Assembly (NCBI RefSeq): GCF_000515315.1
Contig: NZ_KI911562.1
Location: 1,198,505 to 1,262,504 of the forward strand
Length of the DNA: 64,000 nt
DNA from: Asinibacterium sp. OR53
GTDB taxonomy: Bacteria; Bacteroidota; Bacteroidia; Chitinophagales; Chitinophagaceae
Direction of reading: 5' to 3'
Numbering within the stretch: position 1 is the first letter of the stretch; each line of letters opens with the position of its first letter. The notes beneath the pieces were generated by a model. The model was not told where the DNA came from. It ran no database searches and worked only from the letters and a program-made list of their open reading frames with translations. Positions 44,192-51,886 of this stretch are shown here, in pieces. A program made the translations under genes and the position numbers.

Positions 44192-44647
44192 ATGGCACAT
44201 TCAGAAGAGCACAGCGGAGGAAGCACCAAAGAGATTTTAAGGGTAACGCTGATCCTTACGGTTTTAACCATCATTGAACTGGCCCTTGGTTTCTGGATGA
44301 TGGGCATGCCGCTGGAAAGCACATCAAGGCTGGCTACTAAAATAACCATCATTGTGCTGATGCTGGCAAAAGCTTTTTATATCGTAGGTTATTTCATGCA
44401 CCTGAAACACGAGATCAGGAACATGATCATGACCATTGTGGTGCCTTTGGCCCTGTTTATATGGTTTATCACCGCCTTCCTTTACGACGGTAATTCATTC
44501 CGTCACCTGCGTAATACGTACGACCCCCATTTCAAAGAGCAGGCTACCATTAAAGTAGAGAAGAAGGAAGGAGAGCATGCTGCGGAAGGCAAAGAAGCCA
44601 GGCCAGCCGAAGAGAAAGGCGCTGCAGTGGAACAACCAAAACATTGA
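44192..44647 (+). CDS. Cytochrome c oxidase subunit IV family protein
   Basis: The 151-residue protein has three membrane segments (about 13-32, 47-68 and 78-98) in the COX4_pro/caa3-CtaF-like pattern (LMLAKAFYIVGYFMHLKHE) and a charged hydrophilic tail of about 40 residues rich in Lys, Glu and Ala. It is a small non-catalytic subunit, last of the oxidase cluster; a strong terminator follows 26 bp after its stop. Confidence 0.88.
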   Translation: MAHSEEHSGGSTKEILRVTLILTVLTIIELALGFWMMGMPLESTSRLATKITIIVLMLAKAFYIVGYFMHLKHEIRNMIMTIVVPLALFIWFITAFLYDGNSFRHLRNTYDPHFKEQATIKVEKKEGEHAAEGKEARPAEEKGAAVEQPKH

Positions 44648-44673
44648 TGGAAGCATCATCATACTGAATTGAC

Positions 44674-44704
44674 AAGAACCACCGGCGCTATGGCGGTGGT
44701 TCTT
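44674..44704 (+). terminator. Terminator of the act-cox operon
   Basis: AAGAACCACCG and CGGTGGTTCTT form a perfect 11-bp stem with a 9-base loop, followed by TTTG. It separates the oxidase operon from the SCO gene, which may therefore have its own promoter or depend on read-through. Confidence 0.85.
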
Positions 44705-44720
44705 TTGTAAATGAGCTGAC

Positions 44721-45533
44721 ATGAATAGAAAAGCGCTGTTGGGTTTATGTGTAGCGGTATTGTTGCCGGTATTTTGTTACCTGGTATTGAGATACGCCAG
44801 CGAGCGAGCGGTTGACATGCCCCGCCGTTATTTGCTCGATACTGTCATAACACGAATAGAAAAAGGGAAAGAGGTTAATGACAGCATCTGGCACAGATCA
44901 AAAAACATCCGCCTGGTTAACCAGCTTGGTGATACGGTTAGTCTATACGACAATCCCGGTAAGATCATCGTAGCCGATTTTTTCTTCACCAGTTGCAGAA
45001 GTATTTGTCCCATATTAACGCATAATATGGCCAGGTTGCAGCAGTCGTTCATCAAGGGCGGCGATGTGCGCAACAAGATCGATACTTCCATTGTTCAATT
45101 CCTTTCATTTACTGTTGATCCCGATCGCGATTCTGTTCCGGTGCTGAAAAAATATGCCGATCATTTTGGTGTGCAGCACGATAACTGGTGGATGCTTACC
45201 GGCAGCAGGGATTCGATCTATCGGTTTGCATTCGAGGAATTGAAAGTAGACAAGTTCAGCGAGGAGCCGGTATCACCCGATTTTGTGCATACCAGCCGCT
45301 ATGTGTTGCTCGATAAAGACCGTGTGGTGCGGGGATATTACAACGGACTCGATTCGGTATCGATAGGTAAGCTGGCGAGAGATATAGGATTGCTGATGCT
45401 TGAGAAAGATGCACGGCAACCCAGTACGGTATTCAGGGAGATCATTGATCTGGGATGGTTATGGTTGTTGGCGGCGTTGATGATCACTTTCTTTATCTTG
45501 TATCTCAGGAAGAAGAGAAAAGGGAACGATTAA
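44721..45533 (+). CDS. SCO-family copper chaperone
   Basis: The 270-residue protein has an N-terminal membrane segment, a thioredoxin-like SCO domain with C92-x3-C96 (FFFTSCRSICPIL) and the conserved H190 (PDFVHTSRYVLLD) as copper ligands, and a C-terminal membrane helix (about 244-263). It delivers copper to the CuA site of subunit II. Its location just after the oxidase operon fits. The following DUF420 gene begins 17 bp after its stop. Confidence 0.93.
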   Translation: MNRKALLGLCVAVLLPVFCYLVLRYASERAVDMPRRYLLDTVITRIEKGKEVNDSIWHRSKNIRLVNQLGDTVSLYDNPGKIIVADFFFTSCRSICPILTHNMARLQQSFIKGGDVRNKIDTSIVQFLSFTVDPDRDSVPVLKKYADHFGVQHDNWWMLTGSRDSIYRFAFEELKVDKFSEEPVSPDFVHTSRYVLLDKDRVVRGYYNGLDSVSIGKLARDIGLLMLEKDARQPSTVFREIIDLGWLWLLAALMITFFILYLRKKRKGND

Positions 45534-45550
45534 CTAAACTAATACATACT

Positions 45551-46138
45551 ATGCTGGAACCTGTTATTGTTAAGAACGATAAGAAGGCCCGATGGCTCAT
45601 TGCTATTTTCTCATTCGTGGTATTCAGTGCAGTGGTGATCATGGGCAGGGTAAAGCTGAATGTGCACCCAGGATTTAACGTGCATATTTTTGCCGCGATC
45701 AATGCTGCGATCAATAGCGTTGTGGCCTTGTTGCTGGTAGCGGCCCTGATAGCCGTAAAAAATAAAAAATACCTGCTGCACAAAAGGATCATGCTAACGG
45801 CCCTGGCCTTATCGGTGATTTTCCTGGTTTCTTATATAACGCATCACTTACTGGCCGGGGAAGCCAGGTTCGGCGATATCAACCATGACGGCATATTGAG
45901 TGATGAAGAGAAAGAAGCGGTGGGCATCAAATTACGCCTGATCTATTACCTGATCCTTTCTACGCATATTTTCCTGGCCGCCATTATACTGCCCTTTATT
46001 TTATTTACAGCTTACAGGGGATTGACGGCGGAGTTTTCACTGCACAAAGACATTGCAAGGGTTACCTGGCCTATGTGGCTGTATGTTGCTATCACGGGGC
46101 CTGTGGTATATTGGATGATCAGTCCGTATTACCGGTAA
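45551..46138 (+). CDS. DUF420 membrane protein with EF-hand-like insert
   Basis: From the ATG at 45551 the protein has 195 residues and about five membrane segments matching DUF420 (CtaM-like), proteins linked to cytochrome oxidase assembly. A longer frame begins inside the SCO gene but its first 32 residues are not membrane-like and I reject it. Between helices 3 and 4 is DINHDGILSDEEKEA, a canonical EF-hand calcium loop pattern. Convergent with the alkyltransferase-like gene, 3 bp apart. Confidence 0.85.
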   Translation: MLEPVIVKNDKKARWLIAIFSFVVFSAVVIMGRVKLNVHPGFNVHIFAAINAAINSVVALLLVAALIAVKNKKYLLHKRIMLTALALSVIFLVSYITHHLLAGEARFGDINHDGILSDEEKEAVGIKLRLIYYLILSTHIFLAAIILPFILFTAYRGLTAEFSLHKDIARVTWPMWLYVAITGPVVYWMISPYYR

Positions 46139-46141
46139 AGA

Positions 46142-46525
46142 TCAGAGCGCCAGTTCAACAGCGGGATCCCAGAATTTTTTTCCAAAGTCAACGATGGTAT
46201 CATCCTTGACTTTTGTTTTTTCTTTGGCGAGTAATTCTTCCATTAAAGTAGGTGTGGCGAATGCGGCTTTGCCGCTGAGCATGCCATTGCGGTTCACTAC
46301 ACGATGGGCCGGCACTTTGGGCTTAACAGCGCCTGCTCCGTTCATAGCCCATCCTACCATGCGTGCACTCATGCGGGTGCCCAGGTAAGCGGCGATGGCG
46401 CCATAAGAAGTGACCCTGCCCCTGGGGATTTGCCTGACCACTTCATATACCTGTTCAAAAAAAGAAATGTCCTTGCCGCCGCTGGGTAAGACTGTTTTCA
46501 ATTTGTCTGCACTTTTCTTAGCCAT
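46142..46525 (-). CDS. Alkyltransferase-like (ATL) protein, MGMT family without catalytic Cys
   Basis: The 127-residue protein has the MGMT DNA-binding domain (FFEQVYEVVRQIPRGRVTSY, GAIAAYLGT, AMNGAG), but the active-site PCHR is P72-A73-H74-R75, so it cannot accept an alkyl group. Such ATL proteins bind O6-alkylguanine and direct the lesion to nucleotide excision repair. Length and motifs are normal for the ATL group. Confidence 0.9.
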   Translation of the reverse strand: MAKKSADKLKTVLPSGGKDISFFEQVYEVVRQIPRGRVTSYGAIAAYLGTRMSARMVGWAMNGAGAVKPKVPAHRVVNRNGMLSGKAAFATPTLMEELLAKEKTKVKDDTIVDFGKKFWDPAVELAL

Positions 46526-46552
46526 ACAACAATTTAATGATAATTATGTACT

Positions 46553-46672
46553 GACCGTCATCCCGAGGTCGTCACCCTGAGCGAGCGAAGCGAGTCGAAG
46601 GGCGCAGCCGAGGGATCTGCTCAAGTATTCGGCGGCTCCTTCGACTCGCTTCGCTCGCCCAGGATGACGGTC
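46553..46672. repeat. Dispersed repeat, full inverted pair
   Basis: The segment starts GACCGTCATCC and ends GGATGACGGTC; inside are GAGCGAGCGAAGCGAGTCGA and, inverted, CGACTCGCTTCGCTCGC, so the whole 120 bp folds into a long hairpin. Its left half is related in inverted orientation to 22884-22948. The right half overlaps the end of the DUF5522 gene and supplies its last 17 codons. Confidence 0.8.
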
Positions 46673-46824
46673 CGTCTTGGCTCAGGTACGGCTTCATAAT
46701 TGTAAGGGCAGTGCCTGCAGCCATTGCCACAGCAATAACCTTTCTCTAAATGGTATTTTTCTGTCAGTACCATATAGGGGCCTTCGTAGTAGAAGTCAAC
46801 GCCTTCAATCAGTTGCTTGCTCAC
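46621..46824 (-). CDS. DUF5522 protein with repeat-derived C-terminus
   Basis: The 67-residue protein matches DUF5522: LIEGVDFYYEGPYMVLTEKY followed by HLEKGYCCGNGCRHCPY, whose cysteines (C31, C32, C36, C39) could bind zinc or an Fe-S cluster. The normal domain ends near residue 46. Residues 51-67 (RTVILGERSESKEPPNT) are encoded by the dispersed repeat, so insertion of the repeat replaced the original stop. It overlaps the TrmB gene by 20 bp and is probably translated with it. Confidence 0.82.
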   Translation of the reverse strand: MSKQLIEGVDFYYEGPYMVLTEKYHLEKGYCCGNGCRHCPYNYEAVPEPRRTVILGERSESKEPPNT

Positions 46825-47509
46825 CGATGAGTTGTTTTAATGCTTCGTCTTTCTCAACCGGCAGTTCTTTATTCAGGCGGAAACAGAGGTAGTGAATGCG
46901 GTTGCTTTGTGCGATATCCAATCCTTCGTAATGCGTTTTTATTTGCAGCTCTTGTTTAATGTCTGTGTTGGCATAAACATCGCCGGACTGGTCAATAACC
47001 TCGAGGCCAAATAAGTTAATCACTGTTAGGGTGAATTCATACAGGTCGGGACTATCGGTTTTGAGGTGAACCAGTCCGTTGGATTGCAGAAACCGTTGAT
47101 AAAGCCGCAGGAACCTGGGATGGGTAAGTCTTTTTTTGGCACGGGAAGTACGGAGTTGGGGGTCGGGGAAAGTGATCCATATTTCGGCCACTTCGCCGGG
47201 CTGGAAATAGTCGGTCACCTTATCGATCTGCGAACGCAGGAACGCCACATTATTCAACCCTTCATCCAATGCCGTTTTGGCCCCCCGCCAGATGCGGTTG
47301 CCTTTGATATCGATGCCAATAAAGTTGCGGCTGGGGTAGAGACGGCCCAGTCCTACTGCGTATTCCCCCTTACCACAAGCAAGCTCCAGTGTAATAGGGT
47401 GTTCATTCTTAAAGAACTGTTTCCATTGACCAGGCATATCCTTTGGATATTCCAGCACATTGTCAAAATGCCTGATAGCTTCGAAACGGATCAACTTTTT
47501 TTGTCCCAT
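46805..47509 (-). CDS. trmB: tRNA (guanine-N7)-methyltransferase
   Basis: The 234-residue protein shows the TrmB pattern: LELACGKGEYAVGLGRLYPS as SAM motif I, FIGIDIKGNRIWRGAKTALD, and IWITFPDPQLRTSRAKKRLT followed by HPRFLRLYQRFLQSNGLVHL. It forms m7G46 in tRNA. Length and order are normal; its 3' end overlaps the DUF5522 gene. Confidence 0.93.
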   Translation of the reverse strand: MGQKKLIRFEAIRHFDNVLEYPKDMPGQWKQFFKNEHPITLELACGKGEYAVGLGRLYPSRNFIGIDIKGNRIWRGAKTALDEGLNNVAFLRSQIDKVTDYFQPGEVAEIWITFPDPQLRTSRAKKRLTHPRFLRLYQRFLQSNGLVHLKTDSPDLYEFTLTVINLFGLEVIDQSGDVYANTDIKQELQIKTHYEGLDIAQSNRIHYLCFRLNKELPVEKDEALKQLIGEQATD

Positions 47510-47642
47510 GAGGCTGCAAAATTAAATAGTTTGCGCCTCTTACTGGTGGAATCCTAAAAGCAGAACAAAAAAGCTTTGTTTTTTGATATAAATTAAACAT
47601 TAAGCTTTTTTAACAGTCTATCATTTAAACCCTACCTAAGCA

Positions 47643-47819
47643 ATGAGCATTTCAATCCTGTATATTGACCCGGGATCGGGCAGTTTACTATTTCAAATAC
47701 TCGTATCCGGACTTCTTACCGTAATGGTATTTTTCAAAAAAGGTGTCCATTTTCTGAAAACGATTTTCTCTTTGAAAAAAGCGCGTCCTGCACTTAAAGA
47801 GGAAGAAGAGGGCGGGTAA
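47643..47819 (+). CDS. Small membrane protein, first of a surface-modification trio
   Basis: A 58-residue protein: MSISILYIDPGSGSLLFQIL, one membrane helix, then a basic and acidic tail (FSLKKARPALKEEEEGG). The YIDPGSGS start is characteristic of small membrane proteins often found before sulfatase-like or polysaccharide genes. Its TAA overlaps the ATG of the next gene (TAATG), showing translational coupling. Function unknown; a scaffold or regulator of the next two proteins is likely. Confidence 0.8.
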   Translation: MSISILYIDPGSGSLLFQILVSGLLTVMVFFKKGVHFLKTIFSLKKARPALKEEEEGG

Positions 47820-49192
47820 TGCAGCAGGCTATTTCATACCGTGATAAGCATGGTTTTGTAAGAATTGCAGACGATTGCACTGTGTTCCGCTTTGTAACGT
47901 ATTCATACGCAAAGGAATACGATCTACTGATGCAATCGGGTTTGTACAAAGAACTGGTAACCAGGGGGTGGATGATTGCCCACAAGGAATCTACCATGAC
48001 CCCGGAGCAGATGCCGCACTATTACAAGATATTGGAACCGGAATGGATTCCTGTGATCAGCTATCCATCGGAATGGTCGGTAAGCCAGTGGAAAGATGTT
48101 ATAGTGCGTTTTTTATCCATCAACCTGCTTGCCATCAGGCATGGCATGATACTGAAGGATGCCACTCCTTACAATTTCACTTTCCACGACGGGAAATGCC
48201 TGCTTTTCGACACTACTTCTTTTGCGATATATGAAGATGGTCAGCCCTGGATGGCCTACCGCCAGTTTTGCGAGCTCATGTTGGGGCCTTTTGCACTGAT
48301 GTGTTTCAGTGATAAGCATTGGGGCAGGTTGCTGAATGCTTTTATAGACGGCTGGGATTTGCCTTTTGTAAGCCGGAACCTTCCCGTCAAAACCTGGCTG
48401 AATCCCACTTTGCTCATACATATTCATTTGCATGCCAGGTATAAAAGGAAAGGAGTTGTACAGGCAGGTACTACCAGCGGTTTCAACAGGCAGAAGCTGG
48501 AACTGTGGTGGCAAATGCTTCAACGGGCCATACAGCGATGGCAGCCTCGTAAGTATCGCCGCCAACAATGGTTGCATTATTATGATGAGGATATATTATC
48601 GACAGACTATATCAACGATAAAACCAATAAGGTGACTGAATGGATCAGCGCGGGTTCTTCGAACTGTGTGATCGATGCAGGAGCCAACAACGGTTATTTT
48701 TCATTGATCGCCGCCCGGTATGCAAAAAAAGTGATGGCCATTGAAATGGATCATGACTGCGTTGATCAATTGTATGGGCAAATCAAAGAACAGCAAATCA
48801 ACAACCTTACTGCCATCATTGCCGATCTTACCCAGCCTACACCGGGAACCGGTTGGAAGAACGAAGAGAAGATAGCGTTGATAAAAAGGGTGGAGCAAAA
48901 AGCTGATATGATACTGGGACTCGCACTGGTACATCATTTATGTATCTCAAAAAATATTCCCCTGGCTTTTGTGGCAAAACTTTTTGCAGACATTACCACC
49001 AAACATGCGATCGTGGAATTTATTCCGAAAACGGATGAAAAAGTACAGGCCATGCTTCGCAACCGGGAAGATATTTTTGATGATTATACGGAAGCCAATT
49101 TCATTGCTTCTTTCAGCACTTATTTTACTATGCAGGATCAGCATAGCTGCAACGCTTCTCAAAGGAAACTGTTCTTATGGACCAGAAAATAG
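47819..49192 (+). CDS. Kinase-like / class I SAM methyltransferase fusion
   Basis: The 457-residue protein has an N-terminal half with a degenerate kinase-like catalytic loop (LAIRHGMILKDATPYNFTFH, then GKCLLFDTTSF, like the H-D-x5-N and iD motifs of aminoglycoside-kinase-like folds) and a C-terminal class I methyltransferase domain, motif I VIDAGANNGYFSLIAARYA near 288-306. The two parts suggest sugar phosphate and methyl decoration of a surface glycan. It is coupled to the small membrane protein by TAATG and overlaps the sulfatase gene by 16 bp. Confidence 0.75.
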   Translation: MQQAISYRDKHGFVRIADDCTVFRFVTYSYAKEYDLLMQSGLYKELVTRGWMIAHKESTMTPEQMPHYYKILEPEWIPVISYPSEWSVSQWKDVIVRFLSINLLAIRHGMILKDATPYNFTFHDGKCLLFDTTSFAIYEDGQPWMAYRQFCELMLGPFALMCFSDKHWGRLLNAFIDGWDLPFVSRNLPVKTWLNPTLLIHIHLHARYKRKGVVQAGTTSGFNRQKLELWWQMLQRAIQRWQPRKYRRQQWLHYYDEDILSTDYINDKTNKVTEWISAGSSNCVIDAGANNGYFSLIAARYAKKVMAIEMDHDCVDQLYGQIKEQQINNLTAIIADLTQPTPGTGWKNEEKIALIKRVEQKADMILGLALVHHLCISKNIPLAFVAKLFADITTKHAIVEFIPKTDEKVQAMLRNREDIFDDYTEANFIASFSTYFTMQDQHSCNASQRKLFLWTRK

Positions 49193-50550
49193 AGAACTTT
49201 TTCCGCAGGCAATGGTATCCGTATTTATACGGACTGGCCTTTTTACTGTTCAAAACGGTTCGTTATACGCCTTCTTTTTCATGGCCAGTTGCCATCAACC
49301 TGTATGTCCTTTACATTGCCATTACATGGCTCTTGCTCGAAACGTTTAAAAAAGCAGCAACAGTTGCGTATGCAGGAATATTTGTGATCATTTGCTGGGC
49401 TTCTTTACTGCATGTAGTAGGAATAGCACAGTTGCTTGGGTTTGAATATGCCTATATACCCGCCAATTTTTATTATGCTTTCTATGTGTTCGTTTTGTGC
49501 TGTTTAATAGCGGCCCGGTACCTACTCAGGAAATGTAAAAAAGACTATGCGCCTTACCTGAATTCATTATTGAATACTTTTTTGCTGATCATCTGCCTGG
49601 TGTTTGCAGTGAATGGCTCGGTAACAGTGGAACAAGGGAAGAAAGATATCGTCAAAACAGAATCGGCTGCCATTGATATTCCCGCCAGTGAAACGAAAAG
49701 AGATATTGTATGGATATTGATGGATGAATACGGATCTTCCGAAGTATTGCAAAAAGTATTTGCGTTCAGGAATCCATTCGATACCATTTTGCAGCAGCAT
49801 GATTTTTGTTTGCTTCCTTCTATTCAAACAAGGTTTCCCAATACGCTGCTTTCTCTGAATGCGCTTTTCAATGAAGACGACAGCATACGACCTACGAACT
49901 TTTATGCAGGGATTGATGCATTGAAGAAAGCAAGCTGGATACAACGGATCGAAAGAGATGGATACCGGTTCGTGAATCTCAGCTCGTTCGACATAGGCGG
50001 TGAAAATAAACTGGAAGACAGAAGCGGCTATCCTGGTACCTACCTGGATCAATTGATCTCGGGAACCCTCTTTGGCATGATGATCGAGAAAGCAAAATTC
50101 ACCGCTGCCAAATGCGATGCATACAATCACCGGTTATATGAAAAATTAAAGGCAACGCTTTTGGAGCAATCTCCATACCCGCGTTTTATTTGGGCGCATC
50201 TCGCCATTCCGCATGAGCCATTCTCCAGGGACCGTGCAGGCAGTCTGGTGTCTTTGTCAACCTACACTGGCAGGGACAGTGTGCCGATCAAAAAATATTA
50301 TACCGGTTACCTGGAATATGGCAATCACTTGCTGCAACAATTACTGGATACACAACAAACATGGAAGGATAAAATTGTGATCATTACGGGCGATCATGGT
50401 CCCCGCTATTCTTTTATTAAAGAGCCGGGAGCTTCCAGCCACCCCTATGCCGCCGTGTACATCCCAGAAAAATATGATACGGCCGCGCTGCAACAGCTTC
50501 GTTATATTTCAAACCTGCCTTCGTTCCTGCAGCAACACGGTTTACCTTGA
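49177..50550 (+). CDS. Membrane sulfatase/phosphotransferase-like protein
   Basis: The 457-residue protein has about five N-terminal membrane segments (to residue about 150) and a periplasmic alkaline-phosphatase-fold domain: RDIVWILMDEYGSSE, RFPNTLLSLNALFN with a Thr/Ser in place of the sulfatase Cys, and ITGDHGPRYSF. This resembles LtaS/EptA-type transferases rather than true sulfatases, so transfer of a phospho-group to a surface glycan or lipid is the likely reaction. It overlaps the upstream methyltransferase gene and is followed by the left border of the conflict segment. Confidence 0.82.
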   Translation: MDQKIENFFRRQWYPYLYGLAFLLFKTVRYTPSFSWPVAINLYVLYIAITWLLLETFKKAATVAYAGIFVIICWASLLHVVGIAQLLGFEYAYIPANFYYAFYVFVLCCLIAARYLLRKCKKDYAPYLNSLLNTFLLIICLVFAVNGSVTVEQGKKDIVKTESAAIDIPASETKRDIVWILMDEYGSSEVLQKVFAFRNPFDTILQQHDFCLLPSIQTRFPNTLLSLNALFNEDDSIRPTNFYAGIDALKKASWIQRIERDGYRFVNLSSFDIGGENKLEDRSGYPGTYLDQLISGTLFGMMIEKAKFTAAKCDAYNHRLYEKLKATLLEQSPYPRFIWAHLAIPHEPFSRDRAGSLVSLSTYTGRDSVPIKKYYTGYLEYGNHLLQQLLDTQQTWKDKIVIITGDHGPRYSFIKEPGASSHPYAAVYIPEKYDTAALQQLRYISNLPSFLQQHGLP

Positions 50551-50571
50551 ACCGCAATAAGGTGCAATAAA

Positions 50572-50611
50572 AAAGCCGCAAGACATTGATAAACAGTATA
50601 CTTGCAGCTTT
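50572..50611 (-). terminator. Terminator at the left border of the conflict segment
   Basis: AAAGCCGCAAG and CTTGCAGCTTT form an 11-bp stem with one mismatch and an 18-base loop. On the minus strand the stem is followed by a T run (complement of the A run at 50569-50574). It lies 5 bases beyond the 13-bp sequence equal to the end of the tRNA-like RNA, as a terminator of that RNA would. Confidence 0.6.
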
Positions 50612-50616
50612 CATAG

Positions 50617-50650
50617 GCTGTAGGGGGAGAATGTCCATGTCTTACCAAAG
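50617..50650 (-). repeat. Partial copy of the tRNA-like RNA; possible attachment site
   Basis: GCTGTAGGGGGAG (50617-50629) is identical to 60044-60056, the end of the tRNA-like RNA (minus strand). Six bases on, CATGTCTTACCAAAG (50636-50650) nearly equals CATGTCTGCCAAAG (60187-60200), its D-arm region. So the left border carries a collapsed partial copy of the RNA gene at the right border. The rest of the gene-free stretch 50651-50872 shows nothing I recognise. Confidence 0.5.
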
Positions 50651-50872
50651 GCTTACGCTTTTTAATACAACTGCTTGAAAAGCAGGTACTTTAAGACTGA
50701 TATATGTTCACAGATGTTAGCGAGTGTAAACAGTTGTAGACCTTCTTTTTGCCCCAATTTTTCTGAACTTTCTACTGTCAATATCAATTCGCCTACGACC
50801 GCTCTTTCAAGATTCTCCTACAAAAAAGATTCGTAAAGCCGCTTTGACGCCGGCCTTTTATCGAAAGACGAA

Positions 50873-51886
50873 CTACTTCGCAATAAAAACGGAAATCCAA
50901 TTCGGATAGTCAAGTACAATCTCGTCGAGCAGAGACTTTACTGTTATAGCCTTCCCTCCTCCTCCGAGAGACAATGCTTCAATGGCTCCAAACCACTGAG
51001 ATTTTCGCGAACTGGCATTTGAGAGCATTGAAACATCACCGCCAGCTCTTTTCCAGATATCATTCTGCTCCGGCCCCTGAGGATACAGTTTAACCAACTC
51101 ACCCACAAACTGTTTTCGGAATGCAAGCGTTGTTGTATCAGGCAATTGGTTGGTAACAGGTTCTAACTGATCAATCATTTCAAAACAAAATGCCGCAGCA
51201 TTCCGCGCAGCCAAAGGCTGTGAACCGGTCGCATCTGCTTCAGACTTTTTATCTATCAAATCCGAAATCCCGCGCACCTCTATCGCATGGGTGTGATAAG
51301 GTCTGGCAGCGACAAGAAAGCCATTGCCTTCCATATCCACCGCTACCGCATCGCTGCAAAACTGCTTCAAGTATTTGTATGTAACCGATCGCGTTGATGC
51401 TACAACTTTTTCACCCGCAGCAATTGGCTGAACAAAAGCTTCAGGAAGTCGGTCTCCGGGCTCGTTCAATCGCTTTATCCAAACATTCTGACGTTTAACA
51501 TGTTTTGCCAGCTGCTCTAAAACGTAAGACGCTGGCATCGTATCGAATCTTGGCTTAAACTCATCTTCATCCTTACCCATTTCATAACCAATAACTTTTG
51601 ACGAAGCAACAACATCAGCCAAGCCAACGTCTTTCACACCGCCAGCCACACCCACAAAGAACACATAATCAGGCTGAAAAAAAGAAATCGCTCTTCCCGT
51701 TTCGTCCGAAGCACGAATATTCCCGGCACCGGTTTCAACAAGCAATATTTCGTATGCGTCATACATTCCCTTTTTATATATTGACCCTGTCTCCGGATGT
51801 CTGATAACAGCGGTGTTCTGAAGATATTTTTCCACTTCCTGAAATTCCAGGCTTAAAGCTGTTTGTATTAGTATCTTTTTACTCAT
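50873..51886 (-). CDS. Nucleoside phosphorylase-fold effector with C-terminal EAD1-like domain
   Basis: The 337-residue protein has an N-terminal PNP/MTAN-type domain (about 1-245): VETGAGNIRASDETGRAISF, DYVFFVGVAGGVKDVGLADV, and AVDMEGNGFLVAARPYH with the nucleoside-binding Met-Glu. Residues about 254-337 form a separate domain with GPEQNDIWKRAGG and GGGGKAITVKSLLDE, closely matching the end of the neighbouring 850-residue protein. Such effector-associated domains pair an effector with its activator in NTP-dependent conflict systems. The effector would attack nucleosides or nucleotides on activation; the substrate is unknown. Last gene of the seven-gene operon, overlapping the previous gene by 4 bp. 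Confidence 0.85.
   Translation of the reverse strand: MSKKILIQTALSLEFQEVEKYLQNTAVIRHPETGSIYKKGMYDAYEILLVETGAGNIRASDETGRAISFFQPDYVFFVGVAGGVKDVGLADVVASSKVIGYEMGKDEDEFKPRFDTMPASYVLEQLAKHVKRQNVWIKRLNEPGDRLPEAFVQPIAAGEKVVASTRSVTYKYLKQFCSDAVAVDMEGNGFLVAARPYHTHAIEVRGISDLIDKKSEADATGSQPLAARNAAAFCFEMIDQLEPVTNQLPDTTTLAFRKQFVGELVKLYPQGPEQNDIWKRAGGDVSMLSNASSRKSQWFGAIEALSLGGGGKAITVKSLLDEIVLDYPNWISVFIAK

Noticed and set aside
45455..45550. Longer N-terminus for the DUF420 protein inside the SCO gene
   Set aside because: The extra 32 residues derive from the SCO C-terminal codons in another frame; the ATG at 45551 gives the normal family start.
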